Assembly (NCBI RefSeq): GCF_904848675.1
Contig: NZ_LR890047.1
Span: forward strand, 868,001-932,000
DNA: 64,000 bases
Origin: Profftia tarda
GTDB taxonomy: Bacteria; Pseudomonadota; Gammaproteobacteria; Enterobacterales; Enterobacteriaceae
Direction: 5' to 3'
Position numbers and translations under genes: made by a program. The notes under the pieces were generated by a model. The model did no database searches. It was given only the letters and a program-made list of their open reading frames with translations, and had not been told where the DNA came from. Shown here piece by piece: positions 19,897 to 30,225 of the stretch; position 1 is the first letter of the stretch, and every line of letters starts with the position of its first letter.

Positions 19897-20562
19897 TTGA
19901 TCACAAATGAAATGCTTACTGGGCAAAGCTCCGAACATTTGACAATACTTTATGGCAAACATCTTTTGCAACCTAAAGCTGCCGAAGCTTTTCTAAAATT
20001 ACAGAAGGCAGCAAAAAATGACGGTTTTAATTTGCAGCCTGTAAGTACGTTTAGAAATTTCGCTCGCCAGCAAATGATTTGGAATATGAAATTCACTGGC
20101 AAACGAGTTATTCTAGATGCAAAAGGCAGACCACTGAATATAACAACTCTAAAAGATAGAGAATTGTGTTATAGTATTTTGTACTGGTCCGCACTACCTG
20201 GTGCCAGCCGCCACCATTGGGGCACCGATATTGATATATATGATCCGAACCTCTTATTGAAGAAACAAAAACTGCATCTTGAACTTTGGGAATATTTAGA
20301 AGGAGGATCGCAATATCCATTGAATCAATGGCTTTCAGATAACATGATTATTTTTGGATTTTATAGGCCATTCAATGGAAATAAGCAGCCAGGAGTAGCT
20401 TTAGAACCTTGGCATATTAGCTATAAACCACTTGCATCTTTGATAGAAGATAAGATAACGGAAGAAGTCCTACATAAAACTTGGCAAGGGCAATATATTG
20501 CAGGCTCAAAATGGCTTATACCAAACCTAACAGAAGTTTGCTCGAGATTTATTTATAGTTAA
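19897..20562 (+). CDS. M15-family (VanY-like) D-alanyl-D-alanine or L,D-carboxypeptidase, leaderless
   Basis: The 221-residue protein has the zinc-peptidase signature of the VanY/M15B group. SRHHWGTDIDI at 104-114 fits SxHxxGxxxD with zinc ligands H106 and D113, and EPWH at 170-173 gives the catalytic Glu170 and ligand His173. These enzymes trim the terminal D-amino acid from peptidoglycan stem peptides. There is no signal peptide, lipobox or membrane helix at the N-terminus, so a cytoplasmic role, for example on recycled muropeptides, is inferred. The start is uncertain: TTG at 19897 or ATG at 19912, neither with a strong ribosome site. In E. coli the different LAS-fold enzyme MepA follows aroC; this gene is upstream and not MepA. 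It is flanked by 3.5 kb and 1.5 kb of empty DNA, yet its frame is intact, which suggests selection. Confidence 0.82.
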   Translation: MITNEMLTGQSSEHLTILYGKHLLQPKAAEAFLKLQKAAKNDGFNLQPVSTFRNFARQQMIWNMKFTGKRVILDAKGRPLNITTLKDRELCYSILYWSALPGASRHHWGTDIDIYDPNLLLKKQKLHLELWEYLEGGSQYPLNQWLSDNMIIFGFYRPFNGNKQPGVALEPWHISYKPLASLIEDKITEEVLHKTWQGQYIAGSKWLIPNLTEVCSRFIYS

Positions 20563-20878
20563 GAAACTTTTTTGAAAATCTGAAAAATTTTAGCTCTTGC
20601 AATTATTTTATATTAAACTTATAAAGTTATCTATAAATTAATTATTCCTGTCCTAACTTTATAAGAAAATTTCTATAACTATATAAAGACAGAACACTCA
20701 CAAGAACCTTCTAATTAAAAATACAATATATGTAATCAATAACACCTACTACGAAGAAAAATAATATTATAAATAAGGTATATATGATACAACGCTTAGG
20801 AGCGAAAAGAGCACTGATATCTTACCTGAAATAGCATACCAAGTCTAAAGTAAGATAATAATTAATATCATATTATGC

Positions 20879-21013
20879 ATTGCTTCTAAAACAACCTAAG
20901 AAATTTTATAATACTAAAATAATAGAATTATAGCTGCTTTCATAAGCATTGAAAAGTAACCCAGAAAATGAGTAATATCAGCATTAGACAGTTAAATATG
21001 GGGAATGAATATT
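20879..21013 (+). repeat. left arm of a perfect 135-bp inverted repeat
   Basis: Bases 20879-21013 are the exact reverse complement of 21506-21640, checked base by base. The arm begins ATTGCTTCTAAAACAACC and ends GGGGAATGAATATT. It contains no open frame. Outside the arms the match stops at once on both sides. In DNA that is otherwise drifting, perfect identity means the copy is recent or kept identical by gene conversion. Confidence 0.95.
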
Positions 21014-21505
21014 CCTTGTTTACAAAAAATTACTAATAATTTTTACAGGAAAATAAAATTATATAAAACCAAAGCATCATATGAATTCCAAATAACAAAG
21101 TAAGGGTATACTGAAAGATAGATTTAAACCTCCCTAAAACGCTTTACACATAAAATTACCTCTATCGAGCATTTATCTATACAGAAGTAATCAGTATTAA
21201 GGGATGATGAGATTCAATTATAAAATATAGTAGATAAAAATAATAAACATAATGCATACTAATATCAATTAATATATGCATTGTCTTAATGATATGCTCA
21301 TTTCTGCAAGAAAATACTGCCTAAAAAATACGAAGAGATCCAGAGTACCCTTATGTAAAATCATCATACTGAAATCGTACTACCTCTTAAAATTAGATAT
21401 TAGTATGCTTCATTGAATGAAAGATGGATTTATCAAGGATACTGTTATTAACTTTAAGGGTATATGCATCATCGGATGATAATCCCTTTATTTGTATAAA
21501 TATGA

Positions 21506-21640
21506 AATATTCATTCCCCATATTTAACTGTCTAATGCTGATATTACTCATTTTCTGGGTTACTTTTCAATGCTTATGAAAGCAGCTATAATTCTATTAT
21601 TTTAGTATTATAAAATTTCTTAGGTTGTTTTAGAAGCAAT
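21506..21640 (-). repeat. right arm of a perfect 135-bp inverted repeat
   Basis: Reverse-complement copy of 20879-21013, beginning AATATTCATTCCCC and ending TTAGAAGCAAT on the plus strand. The 492-base segment between the arms (21014-21505) has no recognisable gene. The arrangement could form a long stem, or allow the middle segment to flip by recombination. Confidence 0.95.
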
Positions 21641-22047
21641 AAGGTTAAGCACTGCAGATACGCAAGGGGCCTCTAATATATAAGACTAGCACAAATGAAA
21701 ATAACAATCCTATTATATATAACCACCTACAGTAAGCACTAATTCCAAGCTATGCATTCGACAAAATATTAATTATCCAAGATCTTCAAGAACGGAATTA
21801 TTGATAATTTTAAGTATATAATTTCCAGTATAGGAAATAAATATTAGATAACCTTTTGATTTTCTATTACAACAAGTTCTCTAAGGTTCTATCTGATAAT
21901 CAAAAACCTCTTGAGCTATATTACTACTGATATATTAAATACTAAGTTCATGTCAAACTAAAATGTAGACTATTTTATTATTATTTTTCTTTAATTGTAT
22001 TCTGCAGTATACATAATAGCCATACATAGATATTTCGGAGGCTAATT

Positions 22048-22995
22048 TTGAACAACATTTTAGTCAGTGAGATAGTTAATGAACTATATACAATTCAAGA
22101 TATTCTGCGTTGGGCAGTAAGCATTTTTAGTGCAGCTAACATTCATTATGGACACGGTACTGATAATCCGTGGGATGAGGCCCTGCAACTAGTTTTGCCA
22201 ACCTTATGTCTACCCATGAATATCCCTAAAGATATTTGCACTGCTAGATTAACTCTCAGAGAACGTATTCTTCTCGTTGAGCGTATAGATCGCCGAGTAA
22301 AAGATCGCATTCCGGTAGCTTATCTAACAAATAAAGCATGGTTTTGTGGTCATGAGTTCTATGTTGATGAACGAGTACTCGTGCCAAGATCCCCGATTGG
22401 AGAGTTGATTGATAACTGCTTTAATAGCATTATCAAACATAATCCCAGGAATATCCTGGATATGTGTACAGGTAGCGGTTGTATTGCTATAGCCTGTGCG
22501 TACGCATTTCCTGAAGCTAGGATAGATGCGGTAGATGTTTCTACGCAAGCTCTATCTGTGACGAAGCAAAATATTCAAATACATGATTTGGTAGACAACA
22601 TAACACCGATACATTCTGATCTATTCAAAAATTTATCAGTATTCAAGTATGATCTCATTGTAGCTAATCCACCATATGTAGATGAAGAGAATATGTTGAG
22701 TCTGCCCGTAGAGTTTAGCTTTGAGCCTAAAATAGGACTGACTGCGGGCAGAGATGGCTTACAATTTATACGTCGAATTCTAGCCTGTGTTTCAGATTAT
22801 CTAGTGAATGATGGCATACTAATTTGTGAAGTAGGAAGTAGCAAGATACATCTAATAGAACAGTATCCTTATATTCCATTTATTTGGTTAGAGTTTAAAA
22901 ATGGAGGTGACGGTGTATTTATGATAACAAAAGCGCAAATAGAAGATACACCATTTTTTTCCTCTTTATCGAATATAAACCAAGCATGCCGGTAA
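22048..22995 (+). CDS. prmB: 50S ribosomal protein L3 glutamine methyltransferase PrmB
   Basis: PrmB methylates a glutamine of ribosomal protein L3 (Gln150 in E. coli), using S-adenosylmethionine, and helps large-subunit assembly. The 315 residues (E. coli 310) show the AdoMet motif LDMCTGSGCIAIACAYAF near 138-155 and the catalytic NPPY (ANPPYVDEE). This is followed by DGLQFIRRIL and the family ending NGGDGVFM. The start is TTG at 22048, set by CGGAGG at 22036-22041 and by alignment with the E. coli N-terminus. It precedes aroC as in E. coli, with a 112-base gap. Confidence 0.97.
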   Translation: MNNILVSEIVNELYTIQDILRWAVSIFSAANIHYGHGTDNPWDEALQLVLPTLCLPMNIPKDICTARLTLRERILLVERIDRRVKDRIPVAYLTNKAWFCGHEFYVDERVLVPRSPIGELIDNCFNSIIKHNPRNILDMCTGSGCIAIACAYAFPEARIDAVDVSTQALSVTKQNIQIHDLVDNITPIHSDLFKNLSVFKYDLIVANPPYVDEENMLSLPVEFSFEPKIGLTAGRDGLQFIRRILACVSDYLVNDGILICEVGSSKIHLIEQYPYIPFIWLEFKNGGDGVFMITKAQIEDTPFFSSLSNINQACR

Positions 22996-23107
22996 ATGTA
23001 TATCTATTGGTACACTTGATATAAAAAATTTAATATGTTGAAGAAATTACTGAAGAAACAAAAAATAATATTTTTTCTAAATTAGAAAACAAAATAAGAA
23101 GGCAAAT

Positions 23108-24193
23108 ATGGCAGGTAATAGCATTGGTCAATTTTTTCGTGTTACTACATTTGGGGAATCACACGGTACAGCTTTGGGGTGTATAGTTGATGGTGTACCG
23201 CCATCAATTGCTCTTACGGAAGGAGATATACAACAGGATTTAGATCGGCGTCGTCCTGGTACTTCTCGCTACACAACACAACGCTGCGAACCTGATAAAG
23301 TCCAAATTCTTTCTGGAGTTTTTCAAGGCATTACCACAGGTACTAGTATTGGTTTAATAATTAAAAATACCGACCAACGTTCTCAAGATTATAGTAGTAT
23401 AAAGAATGTATTCCGTCCAGGACATGCTGATTACACCTATGAACAGAAGTATGGTAACCGCGATTATTGCGGTGGTGGTCGTTCCTCTGCACGTGAAACT
23501 GCTATGCGTGTTGCGGCAGGGGCTATAGCAAAAAAATATTTAAAAGAAAAACATGGAGTTCATATACGCGGATATTTAGCCCAAATGGGTGATATTTCTT
23601 GTCATATGAAAGATTGGGATCAGGTAGAACAAAATCCATTCTTCTGCCCTGATTCAAGCCAAGTAGAGGAATTAGATAAACTCATGCGCATGCTGAGGAA
23701 GGCTGGAGACTCAGTTGGTGCTAAAATAACAGTTATCGCAAAAAAAGTTCCAGTAGGACTAGGTGAGCCTGTATTTGATCGTCTGGATGCTGATTTAGCG
23801 CATGCTCTAATGAGCATAAATGCCGTCAAAGGAGTTGAAATTGGTGATGGTTTTTCAGTCGTTAATAAACGTGGCAGCGATAATAGAGATGAGATTACTG
23901 CTACAGGATTTCAGAGCAACCACGCTGGAGGTATTTTAGGAGGTATCAGCAGCGGTCAGGATATTATCGCGCATCTTGCGCTGAAGCCTACTTCAAGCAT
24001 TATGATTCCTGGTAAAACCATCAATAAACAAGGTGAAGAAGTAGAGATAGTAACCCGTGGTCGACATGATCCTTGCGTGGGTATTCGTGCGGTACCAATT
24101 GCTGAAGCGATGATGGCTATTATTATTATGGATCATCTACTACGCCAGCGAGCGCAGTGCGCAGATGTTAATTCAGGAGCACCACGTTGGTAG
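23108..24193 (+). CDS. aroC: chorismate synthase
   Basis: AroC converts 5-enolpyruvylshikimate 3-phosphate to chorismate, the branch point to aromatic amino acids and folate, using reduced FMN. The 361 residues equal the E. coli length. Signatures are TFGESHGTALGCIVDGVP at the N-terminus, YGNRDYCGGGRSSARET around residues 117-133 and RGRHDPCVGIRAVP near the C-terminus. An AAGG ribosome site precedes the ATG. The prmB-aroC order is the enteric one. Retention of aroC is common in symbionts that supply aromatic amino acids, but the rest of the pathway lies outside this window. Confidence 0.98.
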   Translation: MAGNSIGQFFRVTTFGESHGTALGCIVDGVPPSIALTEGDIQQDLDRRRPGTSRYTTQRCEPDKVQILSGVFQGITTGTSIGLIIKNTDQRSQDYSSIKNVFRPGHADYTYEQKYGNRDYCGGGRSSARETAMRVAAGAIAKKYLKEKHGVHIRGYLAQMGDISCHMKDWDQVEQNPFFCPDSSQVEELDKLMRMLRKAGDSVGAKITVIAKKVPVGLGEPVFDRLDADLAHALMSINAVKGVEIGDGFSVVNKRGSDNRDEITATGFQSNHAGGILGGISSGQDIIAHLALKPTSSIMIPGKTINKQGEEVEIVTRGRHDPCVGIRAVPIAEAMMAIIIMDHLLRQRAQCADVNSGAPRW

Positions 24194-24754
24194 AAAATAC
24201 TTATTTGTTTGACGGGGGGTTAGATATTAGGTGTTATATTCAAGGAATATATAAATCCAGTAGATTTATATCTGTTAAAAGATGGTATAATAGGTACACA
24301 CTGTTCATAAAATCTATATTGCAGTTACACATCACATGTTACCACGAACTTATGATAAATGGTTTATTTATGAGATCCGAGCAGTATTAATTTATAGACA
24401 GGCTTATTCATGACGTTTATTTTTATCTTATTGCATATAATCAGAAAGAGAAGATATTAGAGATATTATGCATATATATCTTTTCTTTGCCACCGCCGTA
24501 TAGATACGTCAAAATATTTGACACATTACCAAAATCATTATGGGACAGAGAATATTGCATTAAAACTAGTCCCTTCTGTTTAGCCACTATAAGTTCTTGT
24601 AATCTTTAAAAGATATAGCATCTTGTTTGATATATCTCTTCATTATCATGATTAAACGAAAAAGCAATAAATGATAAGTATTTTGGTCAATCAGTAAATG
24701 AAAACAAGCAATTATTAACATGATTAGGAAATTACAGTAAATAGCTATGTACTC

Positions 24755-24772
24755 TGTACCCTAGAGGGTACA
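24755..24772. repeat. 18-bp palindrome
   Basis: TGTACCCT AG AGGGTACA: 8-bp perfect arms about a 2-base centre, GC-richer than its surroundings. It resembles an operator or a hairpin but has no gene close by, so it may be chance. Confidence 0.45.
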
Positions 24773-25980
24773 TGTGTCTAATTTTTAAAAATAAAGATAT
24801 ATTGTAAGGAGTATAGAGCAAAAGATCCCTAAGATCATGAGGACTGATGCGTAATTTTAAATAAATTTTGTATAGATATGAGATGCTATTATCTTACTAC
24901 TTACAATTACTTATAAGAGATGACTTTGATTAATTGAGGTGATATATTCTTCATGATCAAAATGTTTTTTTCATATATATAATTCAGCACGGTCTAGCTT
25001 TTATATTTTTATTAGATCTATTTATGATAATAAGTATTTATCAGGATAAAACCATTAGGGAGATAATATTGCTATATCTAATAAGATTAAATAATTTATC
25101 GATTGTTCTATAGGATTTGTTTATTACATGCATTGTTTCTATACAAGAAATAATAAACTATATGTGTAATGGCAGCTAGACTACTTTATGTGTATAAATA
25201 AAAAAATATTAATCCTGAGTCTCATCTCCAGCAATGTTGCATTGTTTTATCGAACACAAGAGATTATATATCATATGATGTATAAAGCTACAAGATTCAT
25301 GAGATTAATTGGCATGAACATAAAAAGATAAGAAATATTAATATAATCCCCTCTCTTTACGAATCAAGTATTACAATTTTCACAGATACATCAAACCAAA
25401 GTATGCACTTTTATTCTAAAACAATAATATTATGAGAAATATCTTGCACTTTTGATGTTACAGTATGCTTTTCTATCTTGAGATCCTGAACATTATTCTT
25501 CATACAGCAAAATCAAGTAAAATTTTAGAATAAGGGAATTATATACCAAAAAACAGAATCTTATGCAAATTCTCATCAGTAGACAATGACAGAAGCAGGG
25601 TAATAACATTACTATATACTGATAATCATTAATAATAGATATTATAATACTATACAGCATGCAGATATTTATTCTAATCTTTATAACTATAAAATTACAC
25701 GCATCTGTATTTTTACAGTTCTTTCGGGCTATTTAATAGGCATGAATTTAACTCAGTTAAAATTTTAAAGAGCCTTACAAGAAACATTAAAATTAATGCT
25801 TATAAAAATACTAAATTATCATCTAGGTCTTATCTATATACACATAAACAATATCATGATGTTAAATAAAGTTTATAAAATTGTCACGTTATATATAAAA
25901 CTTTCCGAAATTCCTAGATCTGTTAGAAAGTATATAATATTTATTTCAGAGAAACAGGGCTAATAATATTATCATTATCT

Positions 25981-26011
25981 TATCGTCTTAGACGATAGTA
26001 TTTGCTATCGT
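25981..26011. repeat. two overlapping, mutually exclusive hairpins
   Basis: TATCGTC (25981-25987) pairs with GACGATA (25991-25997). The overlapping ACGATAG (25992-25998) pairs equally well with CTATCGT (26005-26011). Only one stem can form at a time, as in attenuators, but no reading frame or leader peptide is nearby. Confidence 0.5.
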
Positions 26012-26592
26012 AACTGATTTATGACGAATATACTACACTAAGTAAGTTTACTTATACCTAAGAAAAAGAAAAACTTATAAGAAATATTCCAGCACCAAAA
26101 ATTTCTAACGCACCCCCCAGAAATACACAGCACTATAAATTAAACAGTATTGAAGTAGCAAAAAATAAACTTAAGATCCGCACTATATTATGTGTATAAT
26201 ATAATATTTACTAAATATGTTATTACTAAAAGTGTTATTAATGGAATATATTATTTATCTAATGCAAGTCTTAATTGTTTGGAAAATTAATAACATGCTT
26301 TTAGGATTTATATTTGCATAAGTTAATTAGCAGGTTTATAAGGATACTAGATGCGTTCTATCGAATCTTTAATTTATATTGAGGTTATATCATTGACTAG
26401 ATTATACAAGCAGCAAAGACGAGGATCATTTAATATTCTCTAAATTTATTAATCAGGAAATACTACTAACATACGAATGATATTCGTTTTGATTCATCCA
26501 GATGCATAACATCTATAAAATATAATATGAGTATTCTAAGTAGCAGAATACAGGATAAGCTCGTATCATAATAACTGTATGAAAAAATAAGA

Positions 26593-26627
26593 TCATGTAT
26601 CATGTATCATGTATCATGTATCATGTT
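26593..26627 (+). repeat. 7-bp tandem repeat, five copies
   Basis: TCATGTA is repeated four times exactly from 26593 to 26620 and a fifth copy ends in T (26621-26627). A 12-bp palindrome GTTACATGTAAC (26625-26636) follows directly. A microsatellite of this kind grows by replication slippage and would be expected to vary in copy number. Confidence 0.9.
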
Positions 26628-27918
26628 ACATGTAACGCATTATACTTAATACTAATAGATAAAGACTAATCATATAATTATATTGTCACAAGCAATATTC
26701 TGGGTGATAAGATTCATAAAGTATGGAATCATTGGTTCAATAAAACTTTATTCTTGCTTTTTGATATTTGATAAGAACATGAGACAGAAATACTAAATGT
26801 AAAACACGAATAACACTGTTAGTGATTAACGTTAAAATTTATATTTACATAAATACACTATATCATAAAAACTTTTCTACCCTCATTTATTTAAAAATAA
26901 TCTTTAGTTTAACAAAATACTTAATCTGCTCCAGATTAGTAAAATATATCGGTATATTCAATAAATAATTAGTGCATTTAACGAATGCTGTAACAACTTA
27001 TGCGCCTCCAATAATAAATAAAAAGATAAAAGAGTTGTATACTGCATTATAGACTTCTAAGAGATTTGTTATAAGAGACTATAGCCTAAAGATTATTTTA
27101 CTATTTTAATTTAAAAATCTGCTAATAATATGATTTTAAAAACAGAGGAAGGGAAAATGTATATTTATGTTTAGAAAAATATAAAAATTTTATCAGGATA
27201 AATCATTTTAACTTTTGAGGATATTAATGCTTTTATTATAATTTATCACTGTCATAGTTATTGTGTTTAATGTTCACTGTAGCATAATAGCCAAGATATA
27301 TTTTATAGAGAGATGATATACTTCTAATATATCTAAAAATTTTTTTTATTCTATCAATAGCCTTGATAGTTAAGATTAGACAAGTGTTATAAACATTATA
27401 TAAAATAAATAATATAATATTATTTATTGGTTACATAATATTTATGCATAAACATTTATAGCATGGAGATGTATCAGCTTCATTACATTTTAGTGTTGCC
27501 TGATTTTAATTTTATTATATAAATATTTCGCAAAATATTTATTAAAGCAAAAGGGCATATAAGGTCGAAGACCAAAAGATAGAGCAACACTATTTTAGAT
27601 TGAGCATGATTTATAATCACTTAATACAGGATATATAATATTAAAACAGATGATTATGATAATTTATATATTGGAGGTACTCATCAGTAGATTCTAAAAA
27701 GATTACTTTTATCGACATGTTACATAATACTAATTAAAAATGATAAAATGATACGATATAGATAGCAAATATCACCTTATCACACTATATAGCCAATTAT
27801 TCATACAGTAATAGCTATCTAGCTATCGCAATGATTTGTATATAAAACAATATAATTATAACGGCTATTATGATAACTAGAAGATCAAATTGAATATACT
27901 GAAGACAGAGAGGTCAAT

Positions 27919-30225
27919 TTGTCTAGCAGAAATTTAAGAAACTCTCATCAGCATAGATTATTCAGTCGTCTTTTCAATCCTGCACTGAGCATTTTTTTAT
28001 TATTAGCAATTTACGGTTTTTATCTTGATGAGCAAATTCGTGCCCGCATAAACGGTAGAGTTTGGCAATTGCCTGCTGCAGTCTATGGCCGCATGATAGA
28101 CCTTGAGCCCGGCACACCCCATAGCAAAAAAGAAATAGTTAATTTATTAGAGAGCATGCAATATCGTAAAGTGGCTAATATTATACGTCCAGGTGAGTTC
28201 TCAGTAGACGGTAATAACATATATTTGCTGAGACGCCCTTTTAGTTTTCCGAATGGTCAAGAAAAACAAATACGTGTGCGTCTTTTATTTAGTAACGATC
28301 GCTTAAGTCAAATCCAGAATATGGAGAACCAGCGTCAATTTGGTTGCTTCCGCTTAGATCCTCGTTTAATCACTATGTTAGGATCAGCAAACGGTGAACA
28401 GCGTCTATTCGTGCCACGTAGCGGATTCCCAGATCTACTCGTATATACGCTTATTGCAACTGAAGATCGTCATTTCTACGAACATGACGGAATTAGTTTT
28501 TATTCTATTGGTCGTGCTATATTAGCTAATCTTCATGCTGGACGTGCAGTACAGGGCGGCAGTACCCTAACCCAACAGCTAGTCAAGAATCTTTTTCTAA
28601 CTAATGAGCGCTCGTTTTGGCGTAAGATTAACGAAGTCTATATGGCTTTGATACTAGATTATAGATACAGCAAAGATCGCATCTTAGAACTATATCTCAA
28701 CGAAGTTTATCTAGGACAGAGTAGTAGTGAACAGATCCGAGGATTTCCACTAGCAAGCCTATATTATTTTGGACGTCCTATTGATGAATTGAGTCTCGAT
28801 CAGCAAGCGCTATTAGTAGGTATAGTAAAAGGTGCATCACTCTATAATCCATGGAATAATCCAAGATTAGCACTCGAGCGTCGTAATTTGGTCCTAAAAT
28901 TATTAAAAGATCAACAAATGATAGATAAAGAACTTTATGACATTATCAGAGCTCGTCATTTAGGGGTGCAGCCAAAAGGCGGGGTAATTTCTCCACAACC
29001 TGCATTTATGCAGATGGTACGTCAAGAATTGCAGGAAAAACTAGGTAATCAGATCAACAACTTATCTGGCGTAAAGATATTTACTACATTAGATCCGTTA
29101 TCACAGTATGCAGCTGAAAAAGCTATTGAAGATGGTATTCCATTACTAAAAAAAATGCATCATATTAATGATCTTGAAGCGGCAATGGTTATTGTTGACC
29201 GCTTGAGTGGTGAAGTGCGTGCAATGGTTGGTGGTTCTCTTCCTCAATTTGCGGGATTTAATCGTGCAATGGACGCTCGTCGTTCTATTGGTTCTCTGGC
29301 GAAGCCACCAACTTATCTTACTGCACTTAGCCAACCAAATAAATATCACCTGAATGCTTTGCTAGCAGATAAACCAATTTCGCTCAAACAACCAAACGGT
29401 AGTATATGGAGCCCGAAGAACTATGATCGTCAGTATCGTGGTCAAGTGATGTTAATAGATGCATTAACTAATTCTCTTAACGTGCCCACAGTAAATTTAG
29501 GAATGTCTTTAGGATTAGATCAAATCAGTTTAACATTGCAGAATTTAGGTATTCCTAAAGATGTAATTAATCCCGTTCCATCAATGCTGCTGGGGGCTTT
29601 GAGCCTTACTCCAATGGAAGTAGCACAAGAATACCAAACTATTGCTAGTATCGGTTACTTGGCTCCTCTATCTTCAGTACGTTCCGTTATTGACGAAAAT
29701 GGGATGATATTATATCATAGTCTGCCTCAAGCACGCAGTATGATTTCTCCACAAGCTGCTTATCTTACACTATATGGTATGCAACAGGTTGTAGCACGAG
29801 GCACTTCTCATTCGCTAAACGCAAAGTTTAGTAAGTATCATCTAGCAGCAAAAACAGGTACTACAAACGACCTACGCGATAGTTGGTCAGCTGGTGTAGA
29901 TGATAAAGAAGTTACTATAACCTGGGTAGGGCGTGATAATAATAGTCCAGCCCATTTAACTGGTGCAAGCGGAGCTCTTACCTTGTATAGTAGATACCTA
30001 GAATACCAAACTCCACGACCACTGAATTTAGTACCTCCAGAAGGTATTACCACTATGGGTATTGATGCATTAGGCAACTTTATATGCAACGACGGTGATT
30101 CACTCAAGATTCCTGTCTGGACAGAACATCCGGATAGATTGTGTGCATCTTCTAGTATACAAAAAATTGAGAAATTATCAAAGGCAGTAACAATAACAGA
30201 TTGGATTTATGACCTGTTTAAATAG
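27919..30225 (+). CDS. mrcB: bifunctional penicillin-binding protein 1B (transglycosylase/transpeptidase)
   Basis: PBP1B polymerises and cross-links peptidoglycan at the outer face of the inner membrane. The 768 residues are shorter than E. coli's 844. The long charged cytoplasmic N-terminus is gone, so the single membrane helix lies at about 22-37, and the Gln-rich C-terminal tail is also lost. The UB2H-like region (about 50-130) remains. Transglycosylase motifs include ATEDRHFYEHDG with catalytic Glu182 and GGSTLTQQLVKNLF. Transpeptidase motifs are SLAK (Ser459, Lys462), SLN (about 519) and KTGTT (about 645). The start is TTG at 27919, with AGAGAGG (27907-27913) 5 bases upstream; the next in-frame ATG would remove the membrane helix. 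All catalytic residues seen are intact. Confidence 0.97.
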   Translation: MSSRNLRNSHQHRLFSRLFNPALSIFLLLAIYGFYLDEQIRARINGRVWQLPAAVYGRMIDLEPGTPHSKKEIVNLLESMQYRKVANIIRPGEFSVDGNNIYLLRRPFSFPNGQEKQIRVRLLFSNDRLSQIQNMENQRQFGCFRLDPRLITMLGSANGEQRLFVPRSGFPDLLVYTLIATEDRHFYEHDGISFYSIGRAILANLHAGRAVQGGSTLTQQLVKNLFLTNERSFWRKINEVYMALILDYRYSKDRILELYLNEVYLGQSSSEQIRGFPLASLYYFGRPIDELSLDQQALLVGIVKGASLYNPWNNPRLALERRNLVLKLLKDQQMIDKELYDIIRARHLGVQPKGGVISPQPAFMQMVRQELQEKLGNQINNLSGVKIFTTLDPLSQYAAEKAIEDGIPLLKKMHHINDLEAAMVIVDRLSGEVRAMVGGSLPQFAGFNRAMDARRSIGSLAKPPTYLTALSQPNKYHLNALLADKPISLKQPNGSIWSPKNYDRQYRGQVMLIDALTNSLNVPTVNLGMSLGLDQISLTLQNLGIPKDVINPVPSMLLGALSLTPMEVAQEYQTIASIGYLAPLSSVRSVIDENGMILYHSLPQARSMISPQAAYLTLYGMQQVVARGTSHSLNAKFSKYHLAAKTGTTNDLRDSWSAGVDDKEVTITWVGRDNNSPAHLTGASGALTLYSRYLEYQTPRPLNLVPPEGITTMGIDALGNFICNDGDSLKIPVWTEHPDRLCASSSIQKIEKLSKAVTITDWIYDLFK

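Larger units (their letters stand above)
20563..22047. other. 1.5-kb spacer containing a perfect 135-bp inverted repeat
   Basis: No gene was recognised. Its middle is occupied by two identical inverted 135-bp arms listed separately, with 492 bases between them. The last dozen bases before 22048 carry the ribosome site CGGAGG (22036-22041) for prmB. Confidence 0.7.
24194..27918. other. 3.7-kb gene-free AT-rich region
   Basis: The longest empty stretch in the window. No credible coding frame, RNA gene or mobile element was recognised. It does hold a palindrome TGTACCCT-AG-AGGGTACA (24755-24772), overlapping hairpins at 25981-26011 and a 7-bp tandem repeat at 26593-26627, described separately. 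The short frame that runs off the end of aroC (24187-24390) resembles nothing and is not counted. Confidence 0.65.

Noticed and set aside
19897..20562. MepA (penicillin-insensitive endopeptidase), which neighbours aroC in E. coli
   Set aside because: The motifs and overall sequence are VanY/M15B-like, there is no signal peptide, and it lies upstream of prmB rather than after aroC.
20879..21640. Insertion sequence with terminal inverted repeats
   Set aside because: Arms of 135 bp are much longer than IS ends, the spacer has no transposase frame, and no target-site duplication was seen.
24187..24390. 67-residue frame starting inside the end of aroC
   Set aside because: TTG start within aroC, no ribosome site, no recognisable motif, biased towards codons expected from AT-rich spacer.
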